Assembly: GCA_946482565.1 (NCBI GenBank)
Contig: CAMLSB010000046.1
Span: forward strand, 1-12,123
Direction of reading: 5' to 3'
Source: an uncultured Lysobacteraceae bacterium
Lineage (GTDB): Bacteria > Pseudomonadota > Gammaproteobacteria > Xanthomonadales > Xanthomonadaceae
Length of the DNA stretch: 12,123 bases
This document shows, piece by piece, positions 6,806 to 12,123 of this stretch. Position numbers and translations under genes: made by a program. Within the stretch, counting starts at the first letter, position 1. Each line of letters begins with the position of its first letter. The notes beneath the pieces are model-generated. The model did no database searches. It saw nothing but the letters and a program-made list of their open reading frames with translations, and was not told the origin of the DNA.

Positions 6806-7711
6806 ATGGAAAACGCTTCCAGTCCCGCCAGGACGCCCGGGCAACGCGCGCGGGCCATCGCGATGATGCTCGCCTGCGTCGGCGTGTTCTCGCTGATGGA
6901 CGCGGTGCTCAAGACGCTGTCGGCGCACTATCCGCCGTTCGAGGTGGCATCGCTGCGCGGTGCGGCGTCGCTGCCGTTCCTGCTGGCGTGGGCCGCGATG
7001 ACCACGGGCCTGCGCCCGCTGCTGCGCGCGCGCTGGCCGCTGCACCTGCTGCGCGGCGCGCTTGGCATCCTGATGATGGCGGCGTTCGTGTACGCGCTGC
7101 GCACGTTGCCGCTCTCGACCGCGTATTCGATCTTCTTCGTCGCGCCGCTGCTGATCACCGCGTTGTCGGTCCCGTTCCTGCACGAGCACGTCGGGCCGCG
7201 GCGCTGGACCGCGATCGCCGTCGGCTTCATCGGCGTGCTCGTGGTGCTGCGTCCCGGCGCGGGCGGTGTCGCCAGCGCGGCCGGCATCGCGGTGCTGCTC
7301 GCGGCGTTCGGCTACGCGGTGTCGGCGATCACCGTGCGCGTCCTCGCGCGCACCGATTCGACGCAGGCCATGGTGCTGTGGCTCATGGTGCTGATGGCCG
7401 TGGGTGCCGGCGCGCTGGCGATCCCGGACTGGCGCCCGATCCGCGCCGAGCACGCGTGGCTGATCCTCGCGCTCGGCATCGCCGGGTCGCTGGGGCAATA
7501 CCTGATCACCGAGGCGTTCCGCCTGGGCGAAGCCTCGCTGCTGGCGCCGCTGGAATACACCGCGCTGGTGTGGGGCGTGCTCTGGGACGCGACGCTGTGG
7601 GGCGTGCTGCCGGACGGCGCGACCTGGCTGGGCGCGGCGATCATCGTCGCCAGCGGCCTCTACCTCGTGCGCCGGGAGGGTGCGCGCGCGGTCCCCGTGG
7701 CGCCGCCGTAG
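6806..7711 (+). CDS. EamA/DMT-family permease
   Basis: A 301-residue inner-membrane protein of the drug/metabolite transporter superfamily. Two EamA repeats are seen, residues ~16-149 and ~157-287, each with about five hydrophobic helices (for example AIAMMLACVGVFSLMDAV, WTAIAVGFIGVLVVLRP and LGAAIIVASGLYLVRR). The conserved Pro/Glu element EYTALVWGVLWDATLWG near 250-266 is typical of the second repeat, and the first repeat ends in VLRPG as usual. The substrate cannot be predicted: members export amino acids, purines, metabolites or drugs. The ATG at 6806 directly follows a run of five G residues, leaving no normal spacer for a Shine-Dalgarno site, so the message may be leaderless or weakly translated; a GTG at 6761 and an internal ATG near residues 20-21 are alternatives. 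The gene is divergent from the nuclease, and its last 52 bases overlap the converging glycosylase gene. Confidence 0.9.
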   Translation: MENASSPARTPGQRARAIAMMLACVGVFSLMDAVLKTLSAHYPPFEVASLRGAASLPFLLAWAAMTTGLRPLLRARWPLHLLRGALGILMMAAFVYALRTLPLSTAYSIFFVAPLLITALSVPFLHEHVGPRRWTAIAVGFIGVLVVLRPGAGGVASAAGIAVLLAAFGYAVSAITVRVLARTDSTQAMVLWLMVLMAVGAGALAIPDWRPIRAEHAWLILALGIAGSLGQYLITEAFRLGEASLLAPLEYTALVWGVLWDATLWGVLPDGATWLGAAIIVASGLYLVRREGARAVPVAPP

Positions 7712-8439
7712 CGCTTCTGGCACGTTTCGCAGAAGAACGCGCGGCGCTGCGCGCGCCCCAGGTGCTTGCGGTAGGTGAGGCGCGTCCCGTCGCGCGGGCA
7801 GTGCGTCTTCGTGTGCACCTGGTAGTGCTTCTTCAGCACGAAGGCCTTCTTCCATGCGAGGAAGTCGAAGCTGTACTCGCGTGCCTGCTTCACCAGCTCG
7901 GCCAGCTTGCGCGGCGGCAGCGCGCCGACCTCGCTTTCCGGGTGCACGCGGATCCGGAACAGCACTTCGTTCTTGATGATGTTGCCGACGCCCGCGAACA
8001 GGTCCTGGTCGAGCAGCGCATCGGCCGCGATGACCTCCGGGCGCGCGCGCAGCTTCTTCCGTGCCTGCGCCGGATCCCATGCGTCGGCCATGACATCGAC
8101 GCTCCAGTCGTACACCTCGTCGAGCGGCTGCTCGATGAAGCGGACGGAACAGGCGTAGAGGTCGAGTTCCCCGTCGTCGAAGACCAGCCGCACGCGGGGC
8201 GCGACGCCATCCCTGGGGTCGTCGATGCGATAGCTGCCGAAGAGCAGGAAGTGGATGCGCAGCGAAAATTCGTCGAACGGCAGCAGGAAATGCTTGCCCC
8301 AGCTGCACACGTCAAGCAAACGCAGCCCCTGCATGCGCTGCAGGGGCTGCTTGCTGTTGCCGGAAACTTCCCGGACCACCTGCCCGGCGAACCGGGCGGC
8401 CTGTTCCTTCAGGATGACGATCGAGGGGCCTTCGGGCAT
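7660..8439 (-). CDS. Nei/Fpg-family DNA glycosylase/AP lyase (endonuclease VIII-like)
   Basis: A 259-residue base-excision repair enzyme. The start MPEGPS supplies Pro2 (Schiff-base nucleophile after Met removal) and Glu3. Lys49 in SWGKHFLL is the conserved beta-hairpin lysine. The helix-two-turn-helix is LLDQDLFAGVGNIIKNEVLF (142-161), with Asn153 as the DNA-contacting residue, followed by RVHPESEVG. A C-terminal zinc finger follows: HCPRDG (213-218) and FFCETCQKRYG (235-245). The usual C-x2-C first half is C-x2-D here, so only three of four Cys ligands remain (214, 237, 240). The final ~14 residues are basic and lie in the 52-base overlap with the permease gene, so the overlap costs no conserved sequence. 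It lies 48 bases downstream of ompW on the same strand and has no clear ribosome site of its own. Substrates are probably oxidised pyrimidines, but the Nei-versus-Fpg split is not settled from sequence. Confidence 0.87.
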   Translation of the reverse strand: MPEGPSIVILKEQAARFAGQVVREVSGNSKQPLQRMQGLRLLDVCSWGKHFLLPFDEFSLRIHFLLFGSYRIDDPRDGVAPRVRLVFDDGELDLYACSVRFIEQPLDEVYDWSVDVMADAWDPAQARKKLRARPEVIAADALLDQDLFAGVGNIIKNEVLFRIRVHPESEVGALPPRKLAELVKQAREYSFDFLAWKKAFVLKKHYQVHTKTHCPRDGTRLTYRKHLGRAQRRAFFCETCQKRYGGATGTARAPSRRTR

Positions 8440-8487
8440 GCGTGGAGCGGAACATGGTCCCGTTCTACGCGGCGTGATGCGTCCTCG

Positions 8488-9147
8488 TCAGAAGCGCACG
8501 CCGATGCCGGCGCCCACCACGACCGGGTTGAGGTCGGCCTGGCCGACCTTGGCGCCGTCGACTGCGATGTCCGAACCGCCATGCATGTAACGCGCGTCGA
8601 CACGCGCGAACACGCGCGGAGTGAAGTTGAGGTCCATGCCCACCGTCGCCATCGGCCCCTTCGCGGTGGTCATGCCGATGTGGTTGTCGGCGTACGGGCC
8701 GAGGTTGTCCTGGTCTTCGTGGTTGATGTTGTTCTCGAAGTAACCCAGGCCCACGAACGGCCGGACCGTCGCGTCGGGCTGGCGGAAGTGGTATTGCGCG
8801 CTCAGCGCGTACGGCTGCGAGTCGACCGTGCCGATCTTGCCGTCGGCGGCGGTCGTGACGCGGTGCTGGAACCTGGTCGCCGCGCCCCAGGCCTCGAGGG
8901 AGAAGTTGTCGTTGAGGTTGTAGTTCAGGCCGAGCGTCGCCGCGCCCGAACCGTCGAACTCTGCCTTGCTGCCGGCGATCGTGCCGTCGCCGGTTGGCTC
9001 CTGGTGGGCGTACCCGCCGACGACGGAGAAGCGGCTGCCGGCAGCGGTGCCCGCGTCCTGCGCGAAGGCCGGGGCGGCCATGCCGCCGGCGACGATCGCG
9101 CCGAGCGCCAGGGCCAGGATCTTGGGGTTGCTTCGAATGGCTTGCAT
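8488..9147 (-). CDS. ompW: OmpW-family outer membrane protein
   Basis: A 219-residue outer-membrane beta-barrel. Residues 1-29 are a signal peptide (LALALGAIVAGGMAAPAFA, cleaved before QDAG). The mature part alternates in the way of an eight-stranded barrel: RFSVVGGYAHQ, ATLGLNYNLNDNFSLEAWGA, VRPFVGLGYFENNI, GPMATVGMDLNFTPRVFARV and VVVGAGIGVRF. The last residue is Phe, the beta-signal read by the BAM machinery. Length matches OmpW (~210). The family forms a small hydrophobic channel and responds to stress, iron or salinity in several bacteria; the ligand here is unknown. The start has a strong GAGGAG site (complement of 9154-9159) six bases from the ATG. The glycosylase gene follows after 48 bases and may share its transcript. 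A tandem direct repeat lies upstream at 9210-9239. Confidence 0.9.
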   Translation of the reverse strand: MQAIRSNPKILALALGAIVAGGMAAPAFAQDAGTAAGSRFSVVGGYAHQEPTGDGTIAGSKAEFDGSGAATLGLNYNLNDNFSLEAWGAATRFQHRVTTAADGKIGTVDSQPYALSAQYHFRQPDATVRPFVGLGYFENNINHEDQDNLGPYADNHIGMTTAKGPMATVGMDLNFTPRVFARVDARYMHGGSDIAVDGAKVGQADLNPVVVGAGIGVRF

Positions 9148-9209
9148 GGGGGACTCCTCGTTATGTCTTGTGCGCCCCTGGGGAGTAGGGCGGCGCCACG
9201 GTAACGGGG

Positions 9210-9239
9210 CGCGCATGAACCTTTTCGCGCATGCAACCT
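9210..9239. repeat. Tandem direct repeat in the ompW/aceF divergent region
   Basis: CGCGCATGAACCT (9210-9222) and CGCGCATGCAACCT (9226-9239) are near-identical copies 16 bases apart, about 63 bases before the ompW ATG. They could be two sites for one regulator on the same face or 1.5 helical turns apart. No known consensus is recognised. Confidence 0.45.
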
Positions 9240-9287
9240 GACTGGGAGCGCCGGAAGCCGCCGTTTTCACGCTGCCTGCGCGCCGCA

Positions 9288-9317
9288 TTGGCGCCGCCTC
9301 CGCGCTGGCGGCACAAT
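9288..9317 (+). promoter_or_regulatory. Candidate sigma-70 promoter of aceF-lpdA
   Basis: TTGGCG (9288-9293), an 18-base spacer and CACAAT (9312-9317) each match four of six consensus bases. A start about seven bases after the -10 would give a leader near 29 bases, containing the GAGG site at 9339-9342 before the aceF ATG at 9353. Spacing and location are both sensible. Confidence 0.45.
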
Positions 9318-9352
9318 GGAAGGTCCCGAAACCCCACCGAGGCCCAACCGTC

Positions 9353-10759
9353 ATGCCCGAGCTGAAGGAAGCGCGCGTCCCCGACATCGGCGGCTACGAC
9401 GACGTGCCGGTGATCGAGGTGCTGGTCGCGGTCGGCGACACGGTCGCCAAGGACCAGGGCCTGGTCACGCTCGAGTCGGACAAGGCGACGATGGAAGTGC
9501 CGGCGCCGTTCGCGGGCGTGGTGCGCGAACTGAAGGTCAAGGTGGGCGACGCGGTGTCCGAGGGCAGCGTGGTGGCGATGGTCGAGGCGGCGGACGAAGG
9601 CGCGCCGGCCGCGCCGGCCGCGTCCGCCGCGGCCCCGCGCGCGGAACCGGAAGCGCCGAAGCAGGAAACGCGCGCCGCCGAGACCGCGACCAGCGTGCCG
9701 CCGGTGGAAGTGCCCGCGCAGGCCGATCGCCTCGTGCAGGCCGAAGCGGCTCGCGCGTCCGCGCCCGCCGCGGCGCCTTCCGCGCCGCCGGTGCGCTTCG
9801 ACGCCGACGCGGTGATGCCCGGCAAGGTGCCCTACGCCAGCCCTGCGGTGCGCATGTTCGCGCGCGAGCTCGGCGTGGACCTGTCGCGCGTGCAGGGCAG
9901 CGAGCGCGGCGGCCGCATCTCGAAGGACGACGTGCAGAAGTTCGTGAAGTCGGCGCTGCAGGGCGGAGCCGGCGCCGGTGCGGTCGCAGGCGGTGGCGGC
10001 GGCGGCTTGAACCTGTTGCCGTGGCCGAAGATCGACTTCGCGAAGTTCGGCGAGGTCGAGACGCGAGAGCTCACGCGCATCCAGAAGATTTCCGGCGCGA
10101 ACCTGTCGCGCAACTGGGCGATGATCCCGCACGTCACCCAGCACGACGATGCCGACATCACCGAGCTCGAGGCGCTGCGCGTCGCGCTCAACGACGAGAA
10201 CGCCAAGGCCATCGCGAAGGGCGGCGCCGCGAAGCTCACGATGCTCGCCTTCATCATCAAGGCCAGCGTCGCCGCGTTGCAGAAGTATCCGAACTTCAAC
10301 GCCTCGCTCGACGCCGATGGCGCCCACCTGGTGCTGAAGAAGTATTTCCACGTCGGCTTCGCGGCCGACACGCCGAACGGCCTGGTCGTGCCGGTGATCC
10401 GCGATTGCGACCGCAAGGGCGTGATGGAGATCGCCGCCGAATCCGGCGAACTCGCGGCCAAGGCGCGCGAGGGCAAGCTCGGCCCGGCCGAGATGCAGGG
10501 CGGCTGCTTCACGATCAGTTCGCTGGGCGGCATCGGCGGCACGGCGTTCACGCCGATCGTCAACGCACCGGAAGTCGCGATCCTCGGCGTATCGAAGTCT
10601 TCCATGAAGCCGGTGTGGGATGGCAAGGCGTTCCAGCCGCGCCTCGTGCTGCCGCTGTCGCTGAGCTACGACCATCGCGTGATCGATGGCGCCGCGGCCG
10701 CGCGCTTCACCGCCTACCTCGCGCAGCTGCTCGGCGACATGCGCCGGGCGATGCTGTAA
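9353..10759 (+). CDS. aceF: Pyruvate dehydrogenase E2, dihydrolipoyllysine acetyltransferase
   Basis: A 468-residue core subunit of the pyruvate dehydrogenase complex; it moves the acetyl group from E1 to CoA. Domains: one lipoyl domain ~3-77 with the lipoylated Lys44 in [10 protein letters not shown]; an Ala/Pro/Glu linker ~80-148; a peripheral subunit-binding domain ~160-202 (VPYASPAVRMFARELGVDL, GGRISKDDV); a Gly-rich linker ~204-218; the catalytic domain ~225-468, with WAMIPHVTQHDD, FHVGFAADTPNGLVVPVIRD, CFTISSLGGIGG and SYDHRVIDGA, where His441 and Asp445 are catalytic. The single lipoyl domain contrasts with three in E. coli AceF. A GAGG site lies ten bases before the ATG. lpdA follows after 15 bases. 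The E1 gene aceE is not upstream: an ompW gene on the other strand is. The TCA-cycle E2 (SucB) has a different catalytic-domain sequence pattern, and linkage to a lipoyl-bearing lpdA favours pyruvate dehydrogenase. Confidence 0.94.
   Translation: MPELKEARVPDIGGYDDVPVIEVLVAVGDTVAKDQGLVTLESDKATMEVPAPFAGVVRELKVKVGDAVSEGSVVAMVEAADEGAPAAPAASAAAPRAEPEAPKQETRAAETATSVPPVEVPAQADRLVQAEAARASAPAAAPSAPPVRFDADAVMPGKVPYASPAVRMFARELGVDLSRVQGSERGGRISKDDVQKFVKSALQGGAGAGAVAGGGGGGLNLLPWPKIDFAKFGEVETRELTRIQKISGANLSRNWAMIPHVTQHDDADITELEALRVALNDENAKAIAKGGAAKLTMLAFIIKASVAALQKYPNFNASLDADGAHLVLKKYFHVGFAADTPNGLVVPVIRDCDRKGVMEIAAESGELAAKAREGKLGPAEMQGGCFTISSLGGIGGTAFTPIVNAPEVAILGVSKSSMKPVWDGKAFQPRLVLPLSLSYDHRVIDGAAAARFTAYLAQLLGDMRRAML
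9380..9556 (+). repeat. Lipoyl-domain DNA repeat, aceF copy
   Basis: This 177-base stretch (codons 10-68 of aceF) aligns without gaps to 10802-10978 in lpdA, differing at about 18 bases by hand count (roughly 90% identity). It includes an identical run of 38 bases at 9380-9417 and one of 30 bases at 9473-9502. Confidence 0.85.
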
Positions 10760-10774
10760 CCGGGGCGCACGCGC

Positions 10775-12123
10775 ATGGCCAACAAGATCGAAGTGAGGGT
10801 TCCCGACATCGGCGGCTACGACGACGTGCCGGTGATCGAACTGCTCGTCGCCGTCGGCGACACGGTGGCGAAGGACCAGGGCCTCGTCACGCTGGAGTCG
10901 GACAAGGCGACGATGGAAGTGCCGTCGCCGGCCGCTGGCGTGGTCCGTGAGCTGAAGGTCAAGCTCGGCGACACGGTGGCCGAGGGCAGCGCGATCGCGG
11001 TGCTCGAAGCCGAAGGCGCCGCGGAAGCGCCGGCGGCGAAGCCGGCCGCCGCGGCAACCGCTCCTGCGCCAGTCGCATCCGCCCCCGCGCCCGCATCCGC
11101 GAAGCCCGCCAGCGCGCCCGCCGCGCAAGCGGCTGCGATTCCGTCGACACCCGCGCCGCAGGCCGCCGCCGGCACCGGCCGCAAGGCCGACATCGAATGC
11201 GCGATGGTCGTGATCGGCGCAGGCCCCGGCGGCTACAGCGCCGCGTTCCGCGCCGCCGACCTCGGCCTCGACACCGTGCTCGTCGAGCGCTACGCCGCGC
11301 TCGGCGGCGTCTGCCTCAACGTCGGCTGCATTCCGTCGAAGGCGCTGCTGCACGCCGCCGACGTCATCGAGCAGGCCGCGCACGCCAGCGACTACGGCGT
11401 CGACTTCGGCAAGCCGGCGATCGCCATCGACAAGCTGCGCGCCTACAAGGACAAGGTCGTCGGCCAGCTCACCAAGGGCATCGCCGGCATGGCGAAGCAG
11501 CGCAAGGTGCGCGTGGTGCAGGGCACGGCGAAATTCGTGTCCGCCAACGAACTCGAAATCGCGGCGGAAGACGGCAAGACGCAGCTGCTGCGTTTCGCGC
11601 AATGCGTCATCGCCGCCGGCTCGCAGGCGGTGAAACTGCCGATGTTCCCGTGGGACGATGCCCGCGTCCTCGATTCCACCGACGCGCTCGAACTCGCCGA
11701 CGTGCCGAAGTCGCTGCTCGTCGTCGGCGGCGGCATCATCGGCCTGGAAATGGCGACGGTGTATCGCGCGCTCGGCAGCCAGGTCACCGTGGTCGAGTTC
11801 ATGGACCAGCTGATGCCCGGCGCCGACGCGGACCTGCTCAAGCCGCTCGCCGACCGCCTGAAGAAGCAGGGCGTCGCCGTGCACCTGAAGACGAAGGTCG
11901 TGGCCGCGAAGGCCACGAAGCAGGGCATCGAGTGCACGTTCGAAGGCGCGAGCATGCCCGCTGCGAACACCTGGGACCGCGTCTTGGTCGCCGTCGGCCG
12001 CGCGCCGAACGGCGGCAAGCTCGACGCGCAGAAGGCCGGCGTCGCCGTCAGCGAGCGCGGCTTCATCGCGGTCGACGCGCAGATGCGCACCAACGTGCCG
12101 CACATCTTCGCCATCGGCGACCT
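10775..12123 (+). CDS. lpdA: Dihydrolipoyl dehydrogenase (E3) with N-terminal lipoyl domain, partial
   Basis: The first 449 residues of a flavoprotein disulfide reductase; the 3' end lies beyond the window. E3 reoxidises the dihydrolipoyl groups of E2 with NAD+. Residues ~3-78 are a lipoyl domain with Lys44 in [10 protein letters not shown]. An Ala/Pro linker (~80-136) leads to the E3 body. The FAD site is [12 protein letters not shown] (146-157) and the redox disulfide is Cys180 and Cys185 in [13 protein letters not shown]. The NAD fold starts at [17 protein letters not shown] (314-330), and ATG-type contacts include VAVGRAPN (406-412). The sequence ends in FAIGD, the Asp of the second FAD motif. 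Missing in the window are the dimer-interface domain and its His-Pro-Glu active-site base. E3 enzymes of this form, with their own lipoyl domain, are known in Xanthomonads and some other proteobacteria. The ATG is 15 bases after aceF, with only a weak GGGG site, so coupling to aceF is likely. Confidence 0.95.
   Translation, partial: MANKIEVRVPDIGGYDDVPVIELLVAVGDTVAKDQGLVTLESDKATMEVPSPAAGVVRELKVKLGDTVAEGSAIAVLEAEGAAEAPAAKPAAAATAPAPVASAPAPASAKPASAPAAQAAAIPSTPAPQAAAGTGRKADIECAMVVIGAGPGGYSAAFRAADLGLDTVLVERYAALGGVCLNVGCIPSKALLHAADVIEQAAHASDYGVDFGKPAIAIDKLRAYKDKVVGQLTKGIAGMAKQRKVRVVQGTAKFVSANELEIAAEDGKTQLLRFAQCVIAAGSQAVKLPMFPWDDARVLDSTDALELADVPKSLLVVGGGIIGLEMATVYRALGSQVTVVEFMDQLMPGADADLLKPLADRLKKQGVAVHLKTKVVAAKATKQGIECTFEGASMPAANTWDRVLVAVGRAPNGGKLDAQKAGVAVSERGFIAVDAQMRTNVPHIFAIGD
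10802..10978 (+). repeat. Lipoyl-domain DNA repeat, lpdA copy
   Basis: This is the second copy of the stretch at 9380-9556, in the same reading frame and codons 10-68. Most differences are at third codon positions; the Ala-Pro-Phe-Ala to Ser-Pro-Ala-Ala change is the main protein-level difference. Confidence 0.85.

Noticed and set aside
9160..9165. CATAAC on the minus strand as a -10 box for ompW
   Set aside because: It lies next to the ribosome binding site, so the transcript would begin inside or after it and leave no usable leader.
9161..12103. A 980-codon open frame on the minus strand, antisense to aceF and lpdA
   Set aside because: Its composition is a shadow of biased codon use in the plus-strand genes (runs of Arg, His, Asp, Val), it shows no domain, and it is opposed by two unmistakable plus-strand enzymes. 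Long antisense frames are expected at this GC content.

Overview
The window is about 12.1 kb of very GC-rich DNA (roughly 70% by eye), densely coding on both strands with gaps of a few to about 200 bases. The gene content points to a gammaproteobacterium of the Xanthomonadaceae/Lysobacteraceae type (Lysobacter, Luteimonas or relatives). The pointers are a DUF3247-like small protein, a DUF1415 protein, a secreted nuclease with LTD and PPC domains, an OmpW porin, and an aceF-lpdA pair in which the dehydrogenase carries its own lipoyl domain. This placement is inferred from the families recalled; no search was run. I see no mobile element, CRISPR array, rRNA or tRNA.

Layout. (1) 1-317: the C-terminal end of an EAL-domain (c-di-GMP phosphodiesterase) protein, followed by GC-rich hairpins. 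(2) 435-1783, plus: a small three-segment membrane protein, an ECF-type sigma factor starting at TTG, and a small membrane protein whose ATG overlaps the sigma stop. This looks like a sigma/partner operon. (3) 1788-2395, minus: two small genes coupled by a GTGA overlap, the downstream one DUF3247-like. (4) 2525-4338, plus: an RsmC-like rRNA guanine methyltransferase and RsuA (16S pseudouridine-516 synthase), coupled by ATGA. (5) 4379-6660, minus: a secreted endonuclease I (LTD-PPC-nuclease) followed by a DUF1415 gene. (6) 6806-7711, plus: an EamA/DMT permease. (7) 7660-9147, minus: an OmpW-like porin gene, then a Nei/Fpg-type DNA glycosylase whose 3' end overlaps the permease gene tail to tail. 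(8) 9353-12123, plus: aceF and lpdA, the E2 and E3 of pyruvate dehydrogenase; lpdA runs off the window.

How the genes fit together. Most of the window is housekeeping: ribosome modification (rsmC-like, rsuA), base-excision repair (Nei/Fpg), central carbon metabolism (aceF, lpdA) and envelope or secreted functions (OmpW, nuclease, permease). The sigma factor and its coupled membrane protein could form a signalling unit. No single new system stands out. The points most worth a second look are the near-identical lipoyl-domain DNA in aceF and lpdA, the internal PPC domain of the nuclease, the atypical zinc finger of the glycosylase, the unusual Asn-Ser-Pro-Phe motif of the methyltransferase, the sigma/membrane-protein pair, and inverted or direct repeats in two divergent promoter regions.
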